This document shows positions 1-6,674 of a stretch of 11,293 bases of DNA, piece after piece; position 1 is the first letter of the stretch, and each line of letters starts with the position of its first letter. The translations under genes and the position numbers were made by a program. This DNA comes from an uncultured bacterium (lineage in GTDB: Bacteria; Verrucomicrobiota; Lentisphaeria; Oligosphaerales; Oligosphaeraceae). The notes under the pieces are model-generated. The model ran no database searches. It worked only from the letters and a program-made list of their open reading frames with translations, and was not told where the DNA came from. Location: NCBI GenBank assembly GCA_902783355.1, contig CACZQQ010000092.1:1-11293 (forward strand), given 5' to 3'.

Positions 1-8
1 AAGGGAAC

Positions 9-24
9 TTTTTTTTTTTTTTTT
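9..24. repeat. Homopolymeric T(16) tract
   Basis: Sixteen uninterrupted T residues follow AAGGGAAC at the extreme left of the window. In the plus direction this could be the U-tract of a terminator whose hairpin lies outside the window. It could equally be a slippage-prone homopolymer, or its length could be affected by sequencing or assembly error. It is on the wrong strand to be a U-tract for the aldolase gene on its right. No gene is visible in bases 1-114. Confidence 0.6.
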
Positions 25-88
25 GAGTCTCCATGCTTACACAGTTTGGGGTGACGGACGGAAAAAACAGAAATTGTGCGTTTCTCTG

Positions 89-109
89 GACGGCGGGCCA
101 TGCGCCGTC
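89..109 (-). terminator. Hairpin just after the aldolase-family gene
   Basis: GACGGCG (89-95) and CGCCGTC (103-109) form a perfect 7-bp stem with a 7-nt loop, 5 nt beyond the minus-strand stop codon at 115-117. There is no U-run directly after it on the minus strand; the nearest T-rich stretch is about 20 nt further on. If it terminates transcription it is not a textbook intrinsic terminator. On the plus strand, G-U pairs would lengthen the stem slightly. Confidence 0.35.
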
Positions 110-114
110 TGGCC

Positions 115-1044
115 TCATTGGCCGAGCGCGGCCTCGAAGGCCTGCAGGGCGCGGCCGAAGGCGGCAAGCTGCTCGCGGTCCTCGCCGTTCAGTTCGTCGC
201 AGGCCACGCGGCAGCCCTCCTGGATGGCGACGCCGCGGGAGGCCAGGAACGCCTTGGCGGAACGCGGGTACTTGCATTCGACATGCCGCTGCACGAGTGT
301 CATGAACTCCTGGATGCGCGCCGCCTGCTCCGGCTGCTGGCAGAAGGTCCGCACCAGCCGCGACAGCAGCGCCGGATAGAAATTGGCGGAGGTCCCGCTA
401 TATCCGGCGGCGCCGTACCGCAGGGAATCCAGGCAGGTGACCAGATTGGCGTTGTACAGCTTGAGGGGCGTCCCCCGAAGCGCCTCCAGCCTCTGGCGCA
501 GCATGGCCCGGTTGCAGCAGGTGTCCTTCAGGAAGGCGAGGCGGGGCCCCGCCAGCCGCGACAGGCGCAGCAGGCACTCCGCGCTGAAGAGACGGCGGTA
601 GGGCAAGGGACACTCGTAGAGGCCGAAGACCGTCTCCCCCGTCTGCTCCAGAAGACGGCCGAAATTGCGCGCCAGCGCCTCTTCGTCCTCCTCGCGCGAG
701 GCCAGGAAGCCGATCGGCAGCACGACGGCGTTCACGCCCGTGTCCGCCATGGCCTTGACATCGTCCAGGCGCGACGACAGGCTCTCGCCGAAGCCGGCGC
801 AGGCCACGACCGGCACACGCTCCCGTGCGCACGCCACGGCCCCACGCGCCAATGCCAGACGCTCCGCGGGCGACAGCTGGAAAAGCTCGCTGCTCAGGCA
901 GACGGCGAAGAGGCCCGCCACGCCATGGGCGATATCGTACTCCAGAAGAGACGCATAGCCGTCCATGTCCAGTCCGCCGTCAGCGCGATAGGGGGTCAGC
1001 AGGACTGGCCAGACCCCCTCCGGAAAAGTCGCCGTATGCCTCAT
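115..1044 (-). CDS. DapA/NanA-superfamily aldolase or lyase (dihydrodipicolinate synthase family protein)
   Basis: The 309-residue product has the length and layout of the DHDPS/N-acetylneuraminate lyase (beta/alpha)8 family, which are cytoplasmic class I aldolases using a Schiff-base lysine. Visible family features are the N-terminal GVWPVLLTPY strand (10-19), Tyr143 in a YECP motif (usual YNxP), and Lys173 in FLKDT, the expected Schiff-base lysine. The GTTGE/GSTGE loop that binds the keto-acid carboxylate is replaced by CLSSE (49-53), so I would not call this DapA; a sugar-acid or other keto-acid aldolase is more likely, substrate unknown. The ATG at 1044 is the first plausible start, but the ribosome-binding site is weak (AGG only 3 nt upstream). 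It is divergent from the AraC gene, which may control it. Superfamily is secure; function is open. Confidence 0.9.
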   Translation of the reverse strand: MRHTATFPEGVWPVLLTPYRADGGLDMDGYASLLEYDIAHGVAGLFAVCLSSELFQLSPAERLALARGAVACARERVPVVACAGFGESLSSRLDDVKAMADTGVNAVVLPIGFLASREEDEEALARNFGRLLEQTGETVFGLYECPLPYRRLFSAECLLRLSRLAGPRLAFLKDTCCNRAMLRQRLEALRGTPLKLYNANLVTCLDSLRYGAAGYSGTSANFYPALLSRLVRTFCQQPEQAARIQEFMTLVQRHVECKYPRSAKAFLASRGVAIQEGCRVACDELNGEDREQLAAFGRALQAFEAALGQ

Positions 1045-1069
1045 AAGCCTGATGCAAAAAAAGCCGTGT

Positions 1070-1083
1070 CAAAAGTAATTTTG
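1070..1083. promoter_or_regulatory. Inverted repeat CAAAA-N4-TTTTG in the divergent intergenic region
   Basis: CAAAA (1070-1074) and TTTTG (1079-1083) are perfect inverted arms around GTAA. The site is 26 bp upstream of the aldolase start codon, in an AT-richer part of the gap shared with the AraC gene. AraC-family proteins more often bind direct repeats, so assigning this to the neighbouring regulator is speculative. A 5-bp arm can also arise by chance. Confidence 0.25.
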
Positions 1084-1251
1084 CCTTAAGATACCCTGCC
1101 GCCATCGCATTTCAAGACGCCTTTGCGCAATTTTTATTGAAATGGAAGAAAAAAAAGGCCGATTTTGCCATAAACTCAAGAAGAATTGCAAAGTACGGCT
1201 AAAGTAAGCGGCACCGCCTCGCCCCTTGCGCAATCCCCTCTTCAAAACGGC

Positions 1252-2145
1252 ATGCTCTACACCATAGACTCCTTCAGGATGGCCCTCATCGAGTTGGCCT
1301 GGAATCTGGCAAACCCCGCCGACTATCACCGCGGCTGGGGGAAGGCCTCCGGCGAGCCGACGGACATCCTCATCCTCAGGCGCGACCCCAGGCAGCCCAT
1401 CAACTGCGGCAACGACTACGCCCGCCTCTGCCACGACCGCCATGTCCTGACCGTGGCGCTGCAGACGGAGGGGCTCGTCAGCGTGGACGGCCAGACCTAC
1501 CGCCTGTGCGAAAGCGGCGCCTCGCTGGTGAAGCCGTACCAGCTGCACCACTACATGGTCAACCAAAGCAGGTTCTTCTGGCTGGTCATCACCTTCAACA
1601 TGCGCGACCGGCAGTTCGTCAGGCGGATCCCGCCAGGCAACATCCAAATGACGGAAAACCAATTCGCACGCCTCTACCAGATGCTCCTGCTATACAAGGA
1701 CTTCCTGGCGGGCGACCAGCGGAAGGAGCTCCTCTTCCAGCGGACCCTCGGCAATTTCCTGCTGGACCTCGGCGCCGACGAGGCGGGCGGCGACGGCCTG
1801 CCCGCCATGAACCCGTCCAGTGCCATCGGGGCCTTCGCGGAGGCCAACGAATACATCTTCAGCCGCCTTGACGACCCGCAACTGGCGGTCGCCGACGTGG
1901 CCGCCCACCTCAAGGTCTCCCTCGCCAAACTCTATGTCATCTTCGACAGGATGTGCTCCTGCCCGCCGGGGGACTACATCCGCACGCAGCGCATCCGGCG
2001 CGCCAGTCTCATGATGGAACGCACGGAAAACGGCGTCGCCGAAATCGCGCGCCTGAACGGCTTCTCCTCGCCCGCCATCTTCAGCCGCTGCTTCCGGCGC
2101 GTCGTCGGCATCTCGCCGCACGTCTACATGAAGACATGCCGATGA
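1252..2145 (+). CDS. AraC-family transcriptional regulator
   Basis: The 297-residue product has the two-part AraC layout. Residues about 62-118 look like a cupin-type ligand-binding region, with the VSVDGQTYRL...KPYQLHHY pattern common in regulators sensing sugars. Residues about 193-297 form the paired helix-turn-helix domain: the first HTH lies around LAVADVAAHLKVSLAKLY and the second around GVAEIARLNGFSSPAIFSR, followed by the typical family ending (FRRVVGISPHVYMK). Start choice is uncertain: the frame is open to a TTG at 1186 (22 more residues) and another ATG lies at 1279, none with a good Shine-Dalgarno. It is divergent from the aldolase gene and 178 bp upstream of the phosphodiesterase gene, so it may control either or both. 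The inducer cannot be inferred. Confidence 0.9.
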   Translation: MLYTIDSFRMALIELAWNLANPADYHRGWGKASGEPTDILILRRDPRQPINCGNDYARLCHDRHVLTVALQTEGLVSVDGQTYRLCESGASLVKPYQLHHYMVNQSRFFWLVITFNMRDRQFVRRIPPGNIQMTENQFARLYQMLLLYKDFLAGDQRKELLFQRTLGNFLLDLGADEAGGDGLPAMNPSSAIGAFAEANEYIFSRLDDPQLAVADVAAHLKVSLAKLYVIFDRMCSCPPGDYIRTQRIRRASLMMERTENGVAEIARLNGFSSPAIFSRCFRRVVGISPHVYMKTCR

Positions 2146-2256
2146 ACACGGCATGGCCCCTGCGGATTTGCCCGCGACGGACCGCGAAGCGAACGGCGTT
2201 CGGCGCGGCAGGCCATCCAATCCGCGCACGCCCCGCGGCCGCATGTGCGCCTTCTG

Positions 2257-2286
2257 TGAAAAAGAACCGGCTTCAGGGGATATATT
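2257..2286 (+). promoter_or_regulatory. Possible promoter for the phosphodiesterase-adenine deaminase genes
   Basis: The GC-rich gap after the AraC gene contains one AT-rich island holding TATATT (2281-2286), a fair -10 element, with TGAAAA (2257-2262) 18 bp upstream as a weak -35. It lies 37 bp before the start codon at 2324. The spacing is acceptable but the -35 match is poor, so this is tentative. The rest of 2146-2256 is GC-rich and shows nothing I can name. Confidence 0.3.
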
Positions 2287-2323
2287 CTCCACGTTACGGA
2301 CAGAAACGCTTTGGAGACGCCGC

Positions 2324-3526
2324 ATGCCTTTTGACACGGAAATATTCCTCTTTGTGGACGCATTGGGCTGGGAACTGGTCAACCGGACGGGTTTCCTGCA
2401 GGACATCCTGCCCTACCGCCGCCCCGCCGAGATGCAGTTCGGCTACTCCTGCTCGGCGATTCCCACCATCCTCTCGGGCAGGACGCCGGCCGAGCACGGC
2501 CACCTGAGCTTCTTCCGCTTCGCGCCGGCGGACTCCCCCTTCCGCAAACTGGGGCGGCTGGCGCCCTTCCTGAAGCCGGCCTCCTTCTGGAACAGGGGGC
2601 GCGTGCGCGGCTGGCTCTCCAGGTTCATCAAGCGGCTCTACGGCTTCACAGGCTATTTCCAGCTCTACCAGATGCCCATCGACAAGCTGCCCATGATGGA
2701 CTACTGCGAAAAAAAGGATCTATTTGCAAACAAAGGACTTGGAGAAATAGAGAACCTGCGCGACATGCTGGAGAAAAGCGGCCGCAGGTACCACATCTCC
2801 GACTGGCACGCCGGCGACAGGCGCAATTTCGAGGCCGCGCGCAAGGCGCTCGAAGACGGCGCGGAATTCCTCTTCATCTACACCGCCGAACTGGACGCCC
2901 TCCTCCACCAGTATCCCATCCTCGTGGCCAAGCCCATCCAGGAGAAGGTCGACTGGTACCGCGGCGAGGTCGTCGCCCTGCTGGAGAAGTGCCGTGAACT
3001 GGGGCGCACGCCGCGCCTGACCCTCTTCTCCGACCATGGCATGACCCCGCTGACGCACGCCATCGACCTCAAGGGCGCCGTCGAGAAGACGGGCCTCGTC
3101 TTCGGCAAGGACTATGGCGCCTGCTACGACTCGACCCTCTTCCGCGTGACCTTCCTGAAGCCCGGCGCGGAGGAGGCCATCCGCAAGGCCGTCCAGCCCT
3201 TCGAGGGGAGCGGCCACTGGCTCACCGAAGAGGAGGAGAGGCGATACGGCATCTACCGCGCCGACAGATGGTTCGGGGACGCCATCTTCCTGACGGACCC
3301 CGGCGTCCAGATCTGCCCCTCCGACATGGGTGGCAGGCCCCTCAACGGCATGCACGGCTTCGCCCCCGAGGACAAGGATTCGCAGGCGGTCGTCCTCTCC
3401 AATGCGGAAATCCCGCCCGACATCCACCGCGTGGCGGACTATTTCGGCCTGATGCGGCGCCGCCTGGCGGAACTGGCGCCCCCTGAAGCCGCGGCAGGCC
3501 CGCAACCTGACACGAAATCCCCATGA
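2324..3526 (+). CDS. Alkaline-phosphatase-superfamily phosphodiesterase (nucleotide pyrophosphatase-like)
   Basis: The 400-residue product resembles the type I phosphodiesterase/nucleotide pyrophosphatase branch of the alkaline phosphatase superfamily, two-metal enzymes that cleave phosphate mono- or diesters. Expected metal-site elements occur in order: Asp12 in FVDALGW; a nucleophile region GYSCSAIPTILSG (40-52) with Ser42 or Ser44 as candidate nucleophile, followed by the usual PxxHG (55-59); Asp191 and His195 in ELDALLH; Asp237-His238 in SDHGM; and His344 in GMHGF. There is no signal peptide, so it is probably cytoplasmic. The ATG at 2324 is chosen because GGAG lies 7 nt upstream; the frame is open further 5' to 2153 but that extension looks non-coding. 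Its stop overlaps the next start (ATGA), implying translational coupling to adenine deaminase. Substrate is unknown; a nucleotide or nucleotide-sugar is only a guess from context. Confidence 0.88.
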   Translation: MPFDTEIFLFVDALGWELVNRTGFLQDILPYRRPAEMQFGYSCSAIPTILSGRTPAEHGHLSFFRFAPADSPFRKLGRLAPFLKPASFWNRGRVRGWLSRFIKRLYGFTGYFQLYQMPIDKLPMMDYCEKKDLFANKGLGEIENLRDMLEKSGRRYHISDWHAGDRRNFEAARKALEDGAEFLFIYTAELDALLHQYPILVAKPIQEKVDWYRGEVVALLEKCRELGRTPRLTLFSDHGMTPLTHAIDLKGAVEKTGLVFGKDYGACYDSTLFRVTFLKPGAEEAIRKAVQPFEGSGHWLTEEEERRYGIYRADRWFGDAIFLTDPGVQICPSDMGGRPLNGMHGFAPEDKDSQAVVLSNAEIPPDIHRVADYFGLMRRRLAELAPPEAAAGPQPDTKSP

Positions 3527-5181
3527 ACCCCACCGAACGCATCCGCATGGCGCTGGGCGAGACTCCCGCCGCCCTCGTCCTGAAAGACGCGCGCGTCTTC
3601 CATCTGAGCGACGGTTCCTTCGAGGAGGCGGACATCGCCATCGACGACGCGGGCGTCATCGCGGGCGTGGGAAAAGGCTACGAGGGGAGGCGCGCCATCG
3701 ACGCGAGGGGGCTTACCGCCGTCCCCGGCTTCATCGACACCCACACCCATCTGGAATCCTCCCTGATGCTGCCATGGGAATACGAGCGGTGCGTGACGCG
3801 CCACGGCGTCACCACCGCCGTCTGCGACCCCCATGAGCTGGCCAACGTCGTCGGCACGGCCGCCTTCGACTTCTTCTTCGCGGCCGCGCAGGCGCTGACG
3901 ATGGATCTGCAGGTGCGCCTCTCCTCCTGCGTGCCCTCCACCCGCCTGGAGACCTCCGGCGCCGAAATCACCGTCGCCGACCTGCGCGCCTACAAGCGGA
4001 AATACGCCGCCGCCCTGGGCGAATACATGAACGTGCCCGGCGTCCTCACACGCGAACCGCAGACCATGGCCAAGCTGGCCACCTTCGACTTCGTCGACGG
4101 CCACGCCCCCCTCCTCTCCGGCCGCGCCCTGAACGCCTACGTCGCCGCCGGCGTCCGCAACTGCCATGAGTCCTCCCTGCTGGAGGAGGCCCGCGAGAAG
4201 CTCCGCCGCGGGATGCAGGTCTTCATCCGCGAGGGCAGCGCCGCCCGCAGCCTCGACGCGCTCATGCCCCTCGTCACCGCCGAAAACGCCCCCTTCCTCG
4301 CCTTCTGCACCGACGACCGAAATCCGCTCGACATGGAGGAGGACGGCCACATCGACCGGATGGTGGCCCGCTGCCTGGCGGCGGGCATCCCGCCGCTGGT
4401 CGCCTACCGCGTCGCCTCCTGGTCGTCCGCCGAGGGGCTCGGCCTCCACGACCGCGGCCTCGTCGCTCCAGGCCGCCGCGCCGACATCGCCCTCCTCTCC
4501 GACCTGGCCGATTGCCGCGTCGAACGCGTCATCGTCCACGGAATCCCCGCAGAGGAGATACATTATGACAAAGCGCGCCTTCCCGACGTGGAGGCCTTCC
4601 GCCACACGGTCAAATGCAGGGCGGCCACGGCGGACGACTTCCAGATGCACCGCAATCCCTGCCTGCCCGTCATCGGCGTCATCGACGGCACGCTGGTCAC
4701 CGACAGGCTGGACGGCCTGCCGCCGGATGCGCCGGACGTGCTGCCGATTGCTGTCCTTGAGCGGCATGGGCGCAACGGCAACATCGGCCAAGGCTTCGTG
4801 CGCGGCTTCGGCCTGAAGCGCGGCGCCATCGCCTCCAGCGTGGGACACGACTCCCACAATCTCTGCGTCGTCGGCACCAACGGAAACGACATGGCGGCCG
4901 CCATCGAGGCGCTGCGGGCGACCCAGGGCGGCTTCGTCGCCACCTGCGGCGGCCAGGTCGCCGCGCAGGTGCCCCTGCCCGTGGGCGGCCTCTTCTCGGA
5001 AGACCCCGCCGAAAACATCGCAAACCAGCTGCGCACGCTGCGGCAGGCCGTCCGCCAATTGGGCTGCCCCCTCCACGACCCCTTCCTCACACTCGCCTTC
5101 CTGCCCCTGCCCGTCATCCCCCACCTCAAGCTCACCGACATGGGCCTCGTGGACCTGGACAACTTCCGGCTGCTGGCCTAG
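3523..5181 (+). CDS. ade: Adenine deaminase (EC 3.5.4.2)
   Basis: The 552-residue product matches the bacterial adenine deaminase family (usually about 570-600 residues), cytoplasmic amidohydrolase-fold metalloenzymes converting adenine to hypoxanthine and ammonia for purine salvage. Diagnostic stretches run in family order: PGFIDTHTHLESS (68-80) with metal ligands His74 and His76; CDPHELANVVG (101-111); DGHAPLLSG (192-200); CHES (214-217); IREGSAARS (235-243); FCTDDRNP (261-268) with catalytic-site aspartates; WSSAEGLGLHDRG (300-312); and the C-terminal GHDSHN (441-446) found in Ade but not in most other amidohydrolases. All key residues appear intact. The start overlaps the stop of the phosphodiesterase gene (ATGA), and the following gene is a purine permease, which supports the call. 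Confidence is high. Confidence 0.96.
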   Translation: MNPTERIRMALGETPAALVLKDARVFHLSDGSFEEADIAIDDAGVIAGVGKGYEGRRAIDARGLTAVPGFIDTHTHLESSLMLPWEYERCVTRHGVTTAVCDPHELANVVGTAAFDFFFAAAQALTMDLQVRLSSCVPSTRLETSGAEITVADLRAYKRKYAAALGEYMNVPGVLTREPQTMAKLATFDFVDGHAPLLSGRALNAYVAAGVRNCHESSLLEEAREKLRRGMQVFIREGSAARSLDALMPLVTAENAPFLAFCTDDRNPLDMEEDGHIDRMVARCLAAGIPPLVAYRVASWSSAEGLGLHDRGLVAPGRRADIALLSDLADCRVERVIVHGIPAEEIHYDKARLPDVEAFRHTVKCRAATADDFQMHRNPCLPVIGVIDGTLVTDRLDGLPPDAPDVLPIAVLERHGRNGNIGQGFVRGFGLKRGAIASSVGHDSHNLCVVGTNGNDMAAAIEALRATQGGFVATCGGQVAAQVPLPVGGLFSEDPAENIANQLRTLRQAVRQLGCPLHDPFLTLAFLPLPVIPHLKLTDMGLVDLDNFRLLA

Positions 5182-5198
5182 CCCCTTTTCCTTATATA

Positions 5199-5212
5199 GT
5201 ACTGTACAGTAC
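5199..5212. promoter_or_regulatory. Perfect 14-bp palindrome before the permease gene (candidate operator)
   Basis: GTACTGTACAGTAC is identical to its own reverse complement. It sits 17 bp after the adenine deaminase stop and 33 bp before the permease start codon. An AT-rich TATATAGT overlaps its left edge and could be a -10 element, but no -35 is visible at normal spacing. A dimeric repressor or activator binding here could adjust permease expression apart from the upstream genes. In RNA it could also form a short hairpin, but no U-tract follows, so a terminator is unlikely. The bound factor is unknown. Confidence 0.5.
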
Positions 5213-5245
5213 ATGCGTCCTCCCACACAACCACAGGAGCGTTCC

Positions 5246-6649
5246 ATGAAAGACTTCTTCAAATTGCAGGAGAACCGGACGACGCCGAGCCGCGAGATGC
5301 TTGCAGGCGTAACTACCTTCCTTGCAATGGCTTACATATTAGCCGTCAACCCGAGCATCCTCTCCGCCACGGGCATGCCGGCCGGCGGCGTCTTCGTCGC
5401 GACCGCGCTGGCCTCCTGCGTCGGCACCATCTTCATGGCCGTCTTCGCCAACTACCCCTTCGCGCTGGCGCCCGGCATGGGGCTCAACGCCTACTTCGCC
5501 TTCACGGTCGTCCTGGGCATGGGCTATTCATGGCAGTTCGCGCTGCTGGCGGTCTTCGTGGAGGGCCTCATCTTCCTGCTGCTCTCCCTGACCAAGGTGC
5601 GCGAAAGCATCTTCAACTGCATCCCGCTGCCGCTGAAGACCGCCGTCAGCGTCGGCATCGGCCTCTTCATCGCCTTCATCGCCCTCCAGGGCGCCCATGT
5701 CATCGTGGACGACTCCGCCACGCTTCTCGCCTTCCAGAAATTCAGCGCGGCCAACATCAACAACCACGGCATCTGCGCCATCCTGGCCATCGTCGGCACG
5801 CTGGCCACCGCATGGCTCCTCCACAAGAAGGTGCGCGGCGCCATCCTGCTCGGCATCCTCATCACGTGGATTCTGGGCATCGTCGCGCAGCTGGGCGGCC
5901 TCTACGTCGTCAATCCCGACGCCAATTGCTTCTCCCTGCTGCCGAGGCTGAACTTCAGCACCTTCGGCGCCTCCTTCCGCGAATACAGCCATCTCTTCGG
6001 CGCCCTCTTCTCCCCCGCCGACTGGACCCTCCGCAACTCCGAACTCGTCGGCTTCTCCCTGGTCAAGTCCACCAACTTCATCATCATCGTGCTGGCCTTC
6101 ATGTTCGTGGACATCTTCGACACGATGGGAACCCTCATCGGCGTCTCCACCAAGGCGGACATGCTGGACAAGAACGGCAAGCTGCCGCGCATCCGCGGCG
6201 CCCTGCTCTCCGACTCCATCGCCACCTCCGTGGGCGCCGTCATGGGGACCTCCACCGTCACCACCTTCGTGGAATCGGCCTCCGGCGTGGCGGAGGGCGG
6301 CCGCACCGGCCTGACCGCCCTCACCACCGCCGTCCTCTTCTTCCTCTCCATCCTCCTGGCCCCCATCTTCCTGGCCATCCCCGCCTTCGCGACTGCCCCC
6401 GCCCTCATCATCGTCGGATTCTACATGATCTCCGGCATCACCAAAATCGACTTCAGCGACTACCTGAACGCCATCCCCTGCTACCTGACCATCCTCATCA
6501 TGCCCCTGGCCTACAGCATCTCCGAGGGCATCTGCTTCGGCGTCGTCTCGTGGACCCTCCTCAACTTCTTCTCCTCCCGACGCAAGGACATCAACCCCAT
6601 CATGTATGTCCTGACCATCCTCTTCCTCTCCAAATACGTCGTCCTCTAA
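5246..6649 (+). CDS. NCS2-family (AzgA-type) purine permease, probably adenine/hypoxanthine
   Basis: The 467-residue, highly hydrophobic product has about 12-14 membrane segments and signatures of the AzgA branch of nucleobase:cation symporters (relatives of E. coli AdeP, AdeQ, GhxP, GhxQ): an N-terminal TTFLAMAYILAVNP (23-36), APGMGLNAYFAF (75-86), FVDIFDTMGTLIGV (287-300), and GTSTVTTFVESASGVAEGG (334-352) in the substrate-binding region. It should import purine bases using proton motive force. It is slightly longer than the E. coli members (about 445), seemingly from a longer loop around residues 160-270. The ATG at 5246 has AGGAG 6 nt upstream; an in-frame ATG at 5213 has no such site. 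Directly downstream of adenine deaminase, so adenine is the favoured substrate, but guanine or hypoxanthine cannot be excluded. Confidence 0.94.
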   Translation: MKDFFKLQENRTTPSREMLAGVTTFLAMAYILAVNPSILSATGMPAGGVFVATALASCVGTIFMAVFANYPFALAPGMGLNAYFAFTVVLGMGYSWQFALLAVFVEGLIFLLLSLTKVRESIFNCIPLPLKTAVSVGIGLFIAFIALQGAHVIVDDSATLLAFQKFSAANINNHGICAILAIVGTLATAWLLHKKVRGAILLGILITWILGIVAQLGGLYVVNPDANCFSLLPRLNFSTFGASFREYSHLFGALFSPADWTLRNSELVGFSLVKSTNFIIIVLAFMFVDIFDTMGTLIGVSTKADMLDKNGKLPRIRGALLSDSIATSVGAVMGTSTVTTFVESASGVAEGGRTGLTALTTAVLFFLSILLAPIFLAIPAFATAPALIIVGFYMISGITKIDFSDYLNAIPCYLTILIMPLAYSISEGICFGVVSWTLLNFFSSRRKDINPIMYVLTILFLSKYVVL

Positions 6650-6674
6650 CCCCAAACACATAAGGAGCACAATG

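Noticed and set aside
1044..1072. TTGACA on the minus strand (1072 to 1067) as the -35 of a promoter for the aldolase gene
   Set aside because: At 16-19 bp spacing there is no acceptable -10 (the 17-bp position reads GGCTTA), and it would place the transcription start inside the coding region.
76..1089. Plus-strand open frame (about 337 codons) opposite the aldolase-family gene
   Set aside because: The minus-strand frame has conserved family motifs in order; this one is rich in Arg, Gln, Ala and Gly with no recognisable domain.
2153..2323. N-terminal extension of the phosphodiesterase frame
   Set aside because: The 57 extra residues are basic and low in fold signal, and a good GGAG site at 7 nt supports the ATG at 2324. 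The stretch better fits an upstream control region.
3439..5262. Long minus-strand open frame (about 607 codons) opposite adenine deaminase
   Set aside because: It lies antisense to a well-recognised gene, and its product is a low-complexity mix rich in Gly, Ala, Val, Asp, Glu and His, as expected from the opposite strand of GC-biased codons.
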